Source of the DNA: Peptococcus simiae
GTDB lineage: Bacteria; Bacillota; Peptococcia; Peptococcales; Peptococcaceae
Direction: 5' to 3'
Assembly: GCF_046097595.1 (NCBI RefSeq)
Contig: NZ_JBJUVG010000005.1
Span: 1 to 64,000, forward strand
DNA: 64,000 bases
A program made the translations under genes and the position numbers. Below, piece by piece: positions 15,690-24,260 of the stretch (its first letter is position 1; each line of letters opens with the position of its first letter). Under the pieces are notes generated by a model. It saw only the letters and a list, made by a program, of their open reading frames with translations. It was not told where the DNA came from and made no database searches.

Positions 15690-15910
15690 TTCCCCCTCCG
15701 GCTACCTATAAGTGCATAAGGGGTCTTTTTTAAATACCTTCTAAACAAATCAAGTCCCTCCTCAAAAATGAGGAAGGACTTGATTTGTTTCGTATATCCC
15801 TCTGATGCGGTCAAGTCAGCTACATGACTTTTCTACAGGAAGTGACCCTAACGTCAATAAAGCCGGACGTCAGCACGAGCCCTGCCCCTTGACGGCCCCC
15901 TCAAGGTCAC
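15690..15910. other. Intergenic stretch with two large inverted repeats
   Basis: No gene seen. A long palindrome, 15743-15790, has AAACAAATCAAGTCC pairing with its complement around CTCCTCAAAAATGAGGA; it could terminate transcription in either direction. A second, wider fold pairs AAGTGACC (about 15840-15847) with GGTCACTT (15905-15912) and encloses short repeats of TGACG/CGTCA. The second lies in the 3' untranslated part of the rhodanese gene transcript. Confidence 0.5.
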
Positions 15911-16750
15911 TTACTTCCCCTCTTCCCCGGTGTTGACGGGGTTATCCGGGTTGGCGACCCATTCGCTGTAGCTGCCGTTATAGAGCCGGTGGGGGATGCC
16001 TAGGGCCTGGAGGGCCAGGCTGTTGACGCAGGCACTGCCGCCGCTGCCGCAGGACAGGATGATGTCGTCATACTTATCCAGGCCGGCGAAGTGGTCTTCC
16101 AGGTAGGCCCGGTCTTTTAGGCCGCCATCTTCAGCGATGACGTCTTTAAAGAAGTAATTGACGGCCCCGGGGATGTGGCCGGCAATCCGGTAGCGGGGTT
16201 CCACCTGGCCCAGGTAGCGCTGGGGGGCCCGGCTATCGATTAAGAGGCTGGTCGGGTCATCCATTTTTTCTTTGACTGTATCCTGCTTGCAGATAAGGTC
16301 CGGCCGAGGCTGGATGGATAAGTGGCCCCCACCCGGCGCCTTGGGGATGGCGGTTTCTTCTTCGCCGCCGGCGGCCAGCCAGGCCCCATAGCCCCCCTTG
16401 AGGATATGGATTTTAATAGACAGGCCGGCAAACTGGCTCTGGTAGATAAAGCGGGCGGCACTCATCAGGGATTCTTCATCATAGAGGACGACGGTGCTGT
16501 CGTCTTTGAGGCCAAAGCCTTCTAAGAGGCGGGCAAAGTCTTCCGGTAGGAGGAAGGGGTGGTCGCCGCCGAAGTCCCCCTTGGGGTCGGACAGGTCATC
16601 TTCAAAGTCCAGGTAAAAGGCCCCGGGAATATGTCCTTCTTCATAGACCACCCGGTGGTAGGAGAGGTCTTCCAGGAGGAAGCGCAGGTCAAAGACCGTT
16701 ACTTCATCGAAGTGATCCCTTAGGGCTTCAGCTGTAATAAATAAATCCAT
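15911..16750 (-). CDS. Two-domain sulfurtransferase (rhodanese family)
   Basis: 279 residues made of two rhodanese domains, as in thiosulfate and 3-mercaptopyruvate sulfurtransferases. The first (VTVFDLRFLLEDL to about residue 120) has no active Cys. The second carries SLLIDSRAPQRYLGQVEP and the catalytic loop LSCGSGGSACV. The CGSG-G-A loop is closer to mercaptopyruvate sulfurtransferases (CGSGVTA) than to CRKGVTA rhodaneses, but substrate cannot be fixed by this alone. The start at 16750 is chosen for GAGAGGAG upstream. It follows the PHP gene by 24 bases on the same strand. Confidence 0.9.
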   Translation of the reverse strand: MDLFITAEALRDHFDEVTVFDLRFLLEDLSYHRVVYEEGHIPGAFYLDFEDDLSDPKGDFGGDHPFLLPEDFARLLEGFGLKDDSTVVLYDEESLMSAARFIYQSQFAGLSIKIHILKGGYGAWLAAGGEEETAIPKAPGGGHLSIQPRPDLICKQDTVKEKMDDPTSLLIDSRAPQRYLGQVEPRYRIAGHIPGAVNYFFKDVIAEDGGLKDRAYLEDHFAGLDKYDDIILSCGSGGSACVNSLALQALGIPHRLYNGSYSEWVANPDNPVNTGEEGK

Positions 16751-16774
16751 GGTTTTTTCTCCTCTCATAAGGGC

Positions 16775-17632
16775 CTATAAGGCGTAGCGGATGGGCTGAC
16801 CGGCTTTAAAATAGTAGCCGGATTGAAAGCCCAGGGCCTTGAGCTCGGCCTTGGCTTCCGGCATAAACCGGCCCAGGTCTGCCGGCTGGTGGGCATCGCC
16901 GGCCAGGGTAATGAGCTCACCACCCAGGTCCCGGTAGCGGCGCAGGATAGCCGGGTCACAGAGGCCCGGGTCCCGGCCGGTTTGGTCAAAGCTCTTGTAC
17001 CGGGTCCGCAGGTTGATTTCCAGGGCGATGTCTCGCTCAATGAGGGCCTTGAACAGGGTGTCGAAGTGGTCGGCAAAAGGGGCGTAAGTGATGGAAGGGT
17101 CCGGGTAGGGGGCATACCGGGTCAGGTAGTCAAAGTGGGTCATGACCTGGAAGCGGAAGGCTGAGGTCACCATGTCAAGATGGGCCTCCAGGACCCTTTC
17201 ATAGGCCGCCTGCTTGGGTAGGTCATAGAGGGGGTGGTCCCGGCGGGCGCCCAGGTCCTGGCCCATAATGGCATGGATGGAGCCCAGGACCTGGTCAAAG
17301 CCATAGGGGGCCAGGAAGGGGGTCAGGGCCTCGGCCAATTCCGGCCGGTAGCCGATTTCAATCCCCAAAAGGAGGCCGGGAAAGTCGGCCCGGGCCCGGC
17401 GGACGGTGTCGGCATACAGGTCCAGGTCAAAAATCCATTCCCCGGCTTCCGGCGGCTGGCCCAGGGGGGTCACCTGGTCTGTGGACCCATCCGAAAAATA
17501 GTTCTTGTCATAGTGGTCGGTCAAGACCAGGGCCTCAAAGCCCCGGGCCTGGGCCCCGGCAATCAACTCCTCCAGGGTCTGCCGGGCATCCGGCGAAAAG
17601 GCTGCCGAATGGCAGTGGGTCTCTACCAGCAT
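16775..17632 (-). CDS. PHP-domain phosphatase, histidinol-phosphatase type (HisJ family)
   Basis: 285 residues with the PHP fold. The first metal motif is ETHCHSAAFSPDA, followed by VLTDHYDKNYF, a central GSIHAIMGQD, VMTHFDYLTRYAP, and the C-terminal LAGDAHQPADLG. This is the arrangement of HisJ/HisK histidinol-phosphatases of Firmicutes, which remove phosphate from histidinol phosphate with a metal cluster. No other histidine genes are nearby, so a different phosphoester substrate is possible. AAAGGA precedes the ATG. Confidence 0.83.
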   Translation of the reverse strand: MLVETHCHSAAFSPDARQTLEELIAGAQARGFEALVLTDHYDKNYFSDGSTDQVTPLGQPPEAGEWIFDLDLYADTVRRARADFPGLLLGIEIGYRPELAEALTPFLAPYGFDQVLGSIHAIMGQDLGARRDHPLYDLPKQAAYERVLEAHLDMVTSAFRFQVMTHFDYLTRYAPYPDPSITYAPFADHFDTLFKALIERDIALEINLRTRYKSFDQTGRDPGLCDPAILRRYRDLGGELITLAGDAHQPADLGRFMPEAKAELKALGFQSGYYFKAGQPIRYAL

Positions 17633-17760
17633 GCTTACACGTCCTTTCTTAGCACTCGTCTGTATCTACTTACAATGATACTGAAGTCCCCCCCAATTGG
17701 CAAATAATTTTGGAAAGACTTGGGTATAAAGATAGGTAGTGTAGAATGGAGGATTCTTTT

Positions 17761-19161
17761 ATGGAACATGAATATAAAATCAATTCAGTTTGGGACCATA
17801 TTAACGCCCAAGAAAAAGAAGACATGAAACAATATGCCGACCGGTATATGCAGTTTTTAGATGCGGCCAAAACCGAACGGGAAGCGGCCAAGACCATCAT
17901 CCGCCTGGCCCAGGAGGCCGGCTACCGGTCCTTTGACGATATCATCAAAGCCGGCGAGGCCCCCAAGGCCGGCCAAGGCTTTTACTTAAACCACAAGAAC
18001 AAGGCTGTCGTCCTCTTTATGCCCGGCACTGAGCCCTTAACCGCCGGCTTGGACATCGTGGGCAGCCATATTGACGCCCCCCGCCTGGACTTGAAGAGCC
18101 ACCCCCTCTATGAAGACGGGGGCCTGGGCCTCCTCAAGACCCACTACTACGGGGGCATTAAAAAGTACCAATGGACCTGCCTCCCCCTGGCCCTCCACGG
18201 GATTGCCTACCGGGAAGACGGGACAGAGGTCACCATCAACATCGGCGATAACCCCGATGACCCGGTCTTCTATATCACCGACCTCCTCCCCCACCTGGGC
18301 AAGGATCAGAATGCCAAGACCCTGGCCGAAGGGGTGACCGGTGAGCAGTTAAACGCTGTCTTTGGCCTGGAACCCCTCATCGACGAGGCGGGTGAAGAGG
18401 TCAAAGACCCGGTCAAGGCCCGGCTCTTAAGCCTCCTCCACGACCGCTATGGCCTGGTGGAAAAAGACCTCCTCTTAGCCGAATTAGAACTCGTCCCGGC
18501 CGGCCGGGCCCGGGAAGTGGGCCTGGACCGGTCCATGATTGCGGCCCATGGCCACGATGACCGGTCCTGCGCCTTTGCCGCCGTCGACGGCCTCTTAAAC
18601 ATGAAAGAAACCCCCAGCCGCTGGGCAGCCGCCCTCCTGGTTGATAAGGAAGAAATTGGCTCTGTCGGCAATACCAGCATGGGTGCCATCTTCTTCGAAA
18701 ACGCCCTGGCCGAGCTCCTCAACCTAACCGGAGGCAGGGAGCTGGACCTCCGCCGGACCCTGAGCCAGAGCCGGGTCCTCTCCGGGGATGTAACCGCCGC
18801 CCTGGACCCCACTTTCCCGGAAGTTATGGACAAGCGGAACACCGCCTTCATCGGCCGCGGTGTCTCCATCAATAAATACACCGGGGCCCGGGGCAAGAGC
18901 GGGTCCAACGATGCCAATGCTGAATTTTTACAGGACATCCGCAAAATCTTCGATGACGCCGGCGTCCTCTGGCAGATGGGTGAGTTGGGCAAGGTCGACC
19001 AGGGTGGCGGTGGCACCATCGCCTATATCCTGGCCAACCGGGGCGCCGAAGTGGTAGACTGTGGCGTCCCCATGCTCTCCATGCACGCCCCCATCGAACT
19101 GGCCGCCAAGGCCGACTGCTACATGACCATGCGGGCCTACCAGGCCTTCCTGGCCCAGTAA
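17761..19161 (+). CDS. M18 family aminopeptidase
   Basis: 466 residues, usual for the aminopeptidase I (M18) family of dinuclear zinc peptidases. Metal and catalytic residues are in GSHIDAPRLDLK, HGHDDRSCAF, DKEEIGSVG, and HAPIELAAKADCYMT near the C-terminus. It is cytosolic, probably a large homo-oligomer cleaving N-terminal residues from peptides. ATG 17761 is preferred over 17746 because GGAGG (inside the earlier ATG codon context) sits nine bases before it. The Msr gene follows closely on the same strand. Confidence 0.92.
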   Translation: MEHEYKINSVWDHINAQEKEDMKQYADRYMQFLDAAKTEREAAKTIIRLAQEAGYRSFDDIIKAGEAPKAGQGFYLNHKNKAVVLFMPGTEPLTAGLDIVGSHIDAPRLDLKSHPLYEDGGLGLLKTHYYGGIKKYQWTCLPLALHGIAYREDGTEVTINIGDNPDDPVFYITDLLPHLGKDQNAKTLAEGVTGEQLNAVFGLEPLIDEAGEEVKDPVKARLLSLLHDRYGLVEKDLLLAELELVPAGRAREVGLDRSMIAAHGHDDRSCAFAAVDGLLNMKETPSRWAAALLVDKEEIGSVGNTSMGAIFFENALAELLNLTGGRELDLRRTLSQSRVLSGDVTAALDPTFPEVMDKRNTAFIGRGVSINKYTGARGKSGSNDANAEFLQDIRKIFDDAGVLWQMGELGKVDQGGGGTIAYILANRGAEVVDCGVPMLSMHAPIELAAKADCYMTMRAYQAFLAQ

Positions 19162-19176
19162 AGAAAGGTGGTCCCC

Positions 19177-20184
<1,008 letters not shown>

Positions 20185-20206
20185 TTCATAATAATGAGGT
20201 GATGAT

Positions 20207-20725
20207 ATGGCCAAGATGACCATGACCATGCAGGCAGCCATCTTTCAATTGAGCCAGCTCAAGACAGAGATGGACCGGACCAAGAATGCCATTGTCCAAT
20301 TCCACAACTACCCCCTATCCGTGAACCAGGGGCCGCCTGCAGATACCAGCAAGCAGGAAGCCATTGTTGCCAATGCCCTCAAAAGAATGAAGGCCCTGGA
20401 AGAGGACTACCTGACCCTGCAAGATGCCATTGACCAAAAGAACCGCGAGTCCGGCACCGGCCACCTCCTCAATGAAGTGACCGCCAAACGCCGCCGGCTC
20501 CGCCTTTTAGAGCCCTTGGCCAGCATCCATAACGCCCCGGGCGCCAATTATACCGCTGAAAATGGCGTTGGCCTGGTGGAATACGGCCTGCCCGGCTATA
20601 ATCAAATCCTCGAGGTCGTAACAGACCTCCGGGATGAAGTCAACCAGATTTCCCTGGCCATCGACCAGTCCAATGCCTTGACGGAAATTGAAGTGAATTT
20701 AAAGACCCTGGAGAAGAAGAAGTAA
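20207..20725 (+). CDS. Hypothetical coiled-coil protein
   Basis: 172 residues, charged and largely helical, without signal peptide or membrane segment. Heptad-like stretches run about 10-40 and 55-110, and a final helix about 130-170 ends in KTLEKKK. A Gly/Pro-rich link (NAPGANYTAENGVGLVEYG) interrupts the helices. I do not recognise a family; a structural or scaffold protein is one reading. GAGGTGAT precedes the ATG. It follows msrAB by 22 bases and may share its transcript. Confidence 0.65.
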   Translation: MAKMTMTMQAAIFQLSQLKTEMDRTKNAIVQFHNYPLSVNQGPPADTSKQEAIVANALKRMKALEEDYLTLQDAIDQKNRESGTGHLLNEVTAKRRRLRLLEPLASIHNAPGANYTAENGVGLVEYGLPGYNQILEVVTDLRDEVNQISLAIDQSNALTEIEVNLKTLEKKK

Positions 20726-20876
20726 GGGTCTTTGGTCGGCAAGAACACTAACATTTAAACAACGAACCCGGATATTCCTAGAGACAACAAAACGTACGCA
20801 CTCCCGGTTGTTACGATTGTTTACTTGATGACATGTTACGATTGACGATTTATTATAAGGACTAGTGACTTGCCAG
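20726..20876 (+). other. Intergenic region with promoter-like sequence and a direct repeat
   Basis: No gene. GTTACGATTG occurs twice about 24 bases apart (near 20812 and 20835), followed by TTGACG and TATTATAAGG, which look like promoter parts for the leader that begins near 20865. The direct repeats could be an activator or repressor site; nothing more can be said. Confidence 0.4.
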
Positions 20877-20969
20877 GCTTTTGCCCCAGGCAAAAGCAAA
20901 AACTCCAGCGCCGGAAGTTACCTTTAGACCGGTGCGGGCCGGAGGTTGGAATTCCAATCTCCGGTTTTT
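20877..20969 (+). promoter_or_regulatory. Structured leader with terminator in front of the M20 amidohydrolase
   Basis: Three hairpins in a row: GCTTTTGCC/GGCAAAAGC (20877-20885 with 20889-20897), GCGCCGG/CCGGTGC (20908-20914 with 20929-20935, 14-base loop), and an intrinsic terminator CCGGAGGTTGG/CCAATCTCCGG (20939-20949 with 20954-20964) with five T residues. The gene's AAGGAGGT follows at 21001. The CCGG tracts of hairpin 2 and the terminator could exchange partners. I recognise no riboswitch, T-box motif or leader peptide here. Confidence 0.6.
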
Positions 20970-21012
20970 ATTGTTTCTTACACCTTTTGCGAATAAATAC
21001 AAGGAGGTCCTT

Positions 21013-22194
21013 ATGCGTTACTTAGAAGAAGCCCAGGCCCTAAAAGAGCAAATGGTCCAGTGGCGGCGCCATATCCACCGCCAGCCGGAAGTGGGCTTGG
21101 ACACCAAAGAAACCGCCGCCTATGTCAGTGACCAGTTAAAGGCCATGGGCTATAACCCCAAGCCCTGCGGGAAAAATGGGGTCACCGCCAGCCTGGGCCA
21201 GGGCAACAAGACCCTCCTCCTCCGAGCGGACATGGACGCCCTGGAGCAGACAGAGGAAAGCGGCCTGCCCTTTGCCTCAGAAAAACCCGGCGTCAGCCAT
21301 GGCTGCGGCCACGACCTCCATACCACCATGCTCCTGGGCGCCGCCCAACTCTTAAAGGCCCACGAAAAGGACCTCCGGCAGAAAATCGTCTTTATGTTCC
21401 AGCCCGCGGAAGAAATCTTTGCCGGCGCCCAGTCCATGATTGATGACGGGATCCTGGCCGACAACCAGGTCGACTATGCCTTCGCCGTCCACAATATGCC
21501 CACCCTCCCGGTGGGCACCGTCGCCCTAACCGAAGGCCCCTTCATGCCCTCGGTAGACGGCTTTACCATCACCATCCAGGGCCAGGGCTGCCATGGGGCC
21601 TCCGCCCAGGAAGGGGTCGACCCGATTAATATCGGCGCCCACCTCCACCTGGCCCTGCAAACCCTCATCGCCCGGGAAATCAACTACCAAACCGAGGCCC
21701 TCCTGACCATCGGCACCTTCAACGCCGGCACCACCGGCAACATCATCCCCGACCAGGCCAGCCTGACCGGCACCCTCCGGGCCATGGATCCCGACGTCCG
21801 GGCCTTCCTCAAAGACCGGCTAGAGGCCGTCAGCCGGCTCACCGCCGAAAGCTTCCGCGGCACTGCCCAGGTGACCTGGGACTATAGCGTCCCGGCCAAC
21901 GTCACCGCCCCCGACCGGGTCCGCCAGTTAAAAGGCGCCCTCCAAGCCATCAACAGCGCCGAAGAAGCCGCCGGCAGTGCCCACCGGCTCAGCCTGGAAG
22001 AAGGCGGCCTCCTCAACGCCTCCGAAGACTTCGCCCTCGTCGCCGCCCAAGTCCCCGCCGCCTTCCTGCGAATCGGCTCCCGGTCCGCCAATAGCCAGGA
22101 CTGCAATATCCTCCATAACCCCAAGGTCGTCTTAAATGAAGACGCCCTCCCCATCGGCGCCGCCGTCTTCACCGCCGTCGCCATAGAAGCCTAA
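21013..22194 (+). CDS. M20 family amidohydrolase (N-acyl amino acid hydrolase type)
   Basis: 393 residues of the M20D family (hippurate hydrolase, IAA-amino acid hydrolase, N-acetyl-diaminopimelate deacetylase). Motifs in order: WRRHIHRQPEVGLDTKETA, LLRADMDALEQTEESGLPF, HGCGHDLHTTMLLGAA with metal ligands, QPAEEIFAGA with the catalytic Glu, and ALHNPKVVLNEDAL-like C-terminal sequence with the last metal His. The dimerisation domain lies between. ATG 21013 with AAGGAGGT upstream is clear; the frame is open 44 codons further into the leader and should not be used. Substrate unknown. Confidence 0.9.
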   Translation: MRYLEEAQALKEQMVQWRRHIHRQPEVGLDTKETAAYVSDQLKAMGYNPKPCGKNGVTASLGQGNKTLLLRADMDALEQTEESGLPFASEKPGVSHGCGHDLHTTMLLGAAQLLKAHEKDLRQKIVFMFQPAEEIFAGAQSMIDDGILADNQVDYAFAVHNMPTLPVGTVALTEGPFMPSVDGFTITIQGQGCHGASAQEGVDPINIGAHLHLALQTLIAREINYQTEALLTIGTFNAGTTGNIIPDQASLTGTLRAMDPDVRAFLKDRLEAVSRLTAESFRGTAQVTWDYSVPANVTAPDRVRQLKGALQAINSAEEAAGSAHRLSLEEGGLLNASEDFALVAAQVPAAFLRIGSRSANSQDCNILHNPKVVLNEDALPIGAAVFTAVAIEA

Positions 22195-22350
22195 GACAAG
22201 CAAAAAATCTACAACCAGGCTTCAAAGCCAGGGGCTCTCCTGCCTAAAAGCCGGCTCTACCAGCTGCCAAGGGATATCAAAGAACCTAAACCGCCCCTGG
22301 CCCACTTTTTACCTACCCGGTGGAATTCCTTTTTTTACAAGGTTTTTAAC

Positions 22351-22379
22351 AAGACAAAACAGAGAAGTTTCTGTATAAT
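22351..22379 (+). promoter_or_regulatory. Promoter of the amino acid permease
   Basis: AAGACA at 22351-22356, 17-base spacer, TATAAT at 22374-22379. The 22195-22350 stretch before it holds nothing I can assign. Confidence 0.6.
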
Positions 22380-22425
22380 AAAAAGGATAAATTATCAGGG
22401 CAGAGACCCTTTCAGGAGGTATATT

Positions 22426-23931
22426 ATGTCACAATCGCATTCAGGCGGTGAAGGGAGTCCCCGGACAAGTGTTAAGCGGGCCTTGAAAACCCGCCATTTA
22501 TCTATGATTGCCATTGGCGGCTGTATCGGCAGTGGCCTCTTTATGACCAGTGGCCAGGCTGTCCATTCGGCGGGACCCGGTGGGGCCCTGCTGGCTTATG
22601 CCTGCATTGGTATTATGGTGTATTTCTTAATGACTTCTTTGGGGGAAATGGCGACTTATTTGCCCATCAGCGGGTCCTTTAGTGCTTACGCCTCCCGCTT
22701 TGTCCACCCCTCGATTGGCTTTGCCCTGGGCTGGAATTACTGGCTCAACTGGGTTATTACGGTGGCGGCGGATGTCAGTCTATCGGCTCTTATTTTTAGC
22801 TACTGGGAGCCCTTGCGTTTTTTACCGCCCATGGCCTGGAGCCTGATTTTCCTGGCTGTGATTGTGGGCCTGAATATGCTTTCTGTTCGGGCTTACGGGG
22901 AGTCTGAGTACTGGTTTTCCCTGATTAAGGTGGTTACGGTCGTTATCTTTATCTTTGTCGGGGTCCTGACTATTTTGGGGATTTTTGGCGGTGAATACAT
23001 CGGCTTAAAGAACTGGTTTGTGGGCGATGCGCCCTTTGTGGGCTCTACCAGCCACTGGTCCAGTAAGTTCTTGGCGGCTTTGGGGGTCTTCCTTATTGCC
23101 GGGTATTCCTTCCAGGGGACGGAGCTCATCGGGATTGCTGCCGGTGAATCGGAAGACCCGGAAAGAAGTATTCCTAAGGCGGTCAACCAGGTCTTCTGGC
23201 GGATCCTGATCTTCTATATTTTCTCTATTGCCATTATCGGCTTGATTATCCCTTATACCAGCCCGGACTTGCTCGGGGCCCAGGATATTTCTGAAATTGC
23301 CAAGTCGCCCTTTACCATTGTCTTCGAGAAGGTGGGCCTAGCCATGGCCGCCAGTGTCATGAATGCGGTCATCCTGACTTCTATCCTCTCGGCTGGGAAC
23401 TCGGGCTTTTATGCTTCGACCCGGATGCTCCATGCTATGGCGGAAAGTGGCATGGCCCCTAAGACCTTTGCCAAGGTCAACAAGGCCGGCACCCCCCGCA
23501 ATGCCCTCTACCTGACCCTGGTCATGGTGGTTGTGGTCTTCCTCATGCAGCTGGGCTCTCCCAATGCTTATGAGTACATCATTGCGGCCAGTGGGCTAAC
23601 GGGCTTTATTGCCTGGTTGGGGATTGCTCTAAGCCACTACCGGTTTCGGAAGGCCTACCTGGCCCAGGGCCGGGACTTGGATGACCTGGTCTACCGGGCC
23701 AAGCTCTTCCCCTTTGGGCCGATTTTCGCCCTCTTCCTCTGCACCATTGTCATTATTGGACAGGATACGGCCCTCTTGGAAGGTGAAATCAACCTCCGCC
23801 AGCTGGCCACCACCTACTTAGGGATTCCGGTCTTTATCGTGGTCTTCCTCTATCATAAGATTAAGTTTGGAGGCAAGCTAATCCCCCTCAAGCAGGTGGA
23901 CTTAAACCAGGACCACAAGATGGAAGAATAA
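22426..23931 (+). CDS. Amino acid permease, APC superfamily (AAT/LysP-like)
   Basis: 501 residues with about 12 membrane helices. The start region RALKTRHLSMIAIGGCIGSGLF is the substrate-binding helix 1 signature of the amino acid transporter family. YLPISGSFSAYASRFVHPS and AGYSFQGTELIGIAAGESEDPE are typical of LysP/GabP relatives. It imports an amino acid by proton symport; lysine or another basic amino acid is possible but unproven. TCAGGAGGTA precedes the ATG. No gene of related function is adjacent other than the upstream amidohydrolase. Confidence 0.9.
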   Translation: MSQSHSGGEGSPRTSVKRALKTRHLSMIAIGGCIGSGLFMTSGQAVHSAGPGGALLAYACIGIMVYFLMTSLGEMATYLPISGSFSAYASRFVHPSIGFALGWNYWLNWVITVAADVSLSALIFSYWEPLRFLPPMAWSLIFLAVIVGLNMLSVRAYGESEYWFSLIKVVTVVIFIFVGVLTILGIFGGEYIGLKNWFVGDAPFVGSTSHWSSKFLAALGVFLIAGYSFQGTELIGIAAGESEDPERSIPKAVNQVFWRILIFYIFSIAIIGLIIPYTSPDLLGAQDISEIAKSPFTIVFEKVGLAMAASVMNAVILTSILSAGNSGFYASTRMLHAMAESGMAPKTFAKVNKAGTPRNALYLTLVMVVVVFLMQLGSPNAYEYIIAASGLTGFIAWLGIALSHYRFRKAYLAQGRDLDDLVYRAKLFPFGPIFALFLCTIVIIGQDTALLEGEINLRQLATTYLGIPVFIVVFLYHKIKFGGKLIPLKQVDLNQDHKMEE

Positions 23932-23990
23932 AAAAATTATGCCTTTACAAATGCATCCCCCTGTGTTAAGCTAGATAAAAATTTAACCAT

Positions 23991-24007
23991 GATAATGCAT
24001 TTGCATT
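23991..24007 (+). promoter_or_regulatory. Likely -10 region and palindrome before the aro leader
   Basis: GATAAT at 23991-23996 looks like a -10 box; the -35 is weak (TTAAGC at 23966, long spacing). AATGCA-TT-TGCATT at 23994-24007 is a perfect inverted repeat right at the expected transcription start, a plausible operator for an unknown repressor. Confidence 0.45.
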
Positions 24008-24027
24008 ACTTTAGCCAGGTGATTTCT

Positions 24028-24129
24028 ATGTTGTCCAAGCAAGCTCACGCCAATATCTTTACCTTTAGCTTTGCCTTTTTTGGCAAGGCTTATTTGGGTT
24101 ACCCCGGCAGTGGGCAGGCTATTTGTTAG
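24028..24129 (+). CDS. Phe-rich leader peptide of the aromatic amino acid operon
   Basis: 33 codons, too short for routine gene calling. AGGTGAT at 24018-24024 precedes ATG 24028. The peptide carries five Phe codons within eight residues (FTFSFAFF, codons 11-18) and two Tyr soon after (AYLGY). It ends at TAG 24127-24129. Directly behind it lies an intrinsic terminator, and behind that the DAHP synthase gene, so this is the sensor of a ribosome-mediated attenuator. There is no Trp codon, so the signal should be charged tRNA-Phe, perhaps tRNA-Tyr. Confidence 0.85.
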   Translation: MLSKQAHANIFTFSFAFFGKAYLGYPGSGQAIC

Positions 24130-24188
24130 CAGCATAGTGATTTGCACTAACAGGCCCCGCAGAGGTGTACCCTCTGCGGGGCTTTTTT
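24123..24188 (+). terminator. Attenuator: antiterminator and terminator before DAHP synthase
   Basis: Terminator: 12-bp perfect stem, 24154-24165 with 24171-24182, then six T residues. Antiterminator: TGTTAG (24124-24129, overlapping the leader stop codon) pairs with CTAACA (24147-24152), and upstream GGCT can extend onto GGCC (24153-24156), which uses up the terminator's first bases. A ribosome stalled on the Phe codons leaves the antiterminator free; one that reaches the stop masks it and lets the terminator form. Confidence 0.85.
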
Positions 24189-24260
24189 GTGGTTATTTTT
24201 TTCTTACCCGGGAAAAGAACAAAGTGCATATACTCAAAGACCAAACAAAGGAGAAATAGA

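Noticed and set aside
24028..24129. Trp leader peptide
   Set aside because: The ORF has no Trp codon.
24028..24188. T-box leader before the aro operon
   Set aside because: No TGGNACCGCG antiterminator bulge; a Phe-rich ORF with alternating stems explains the terminator better.
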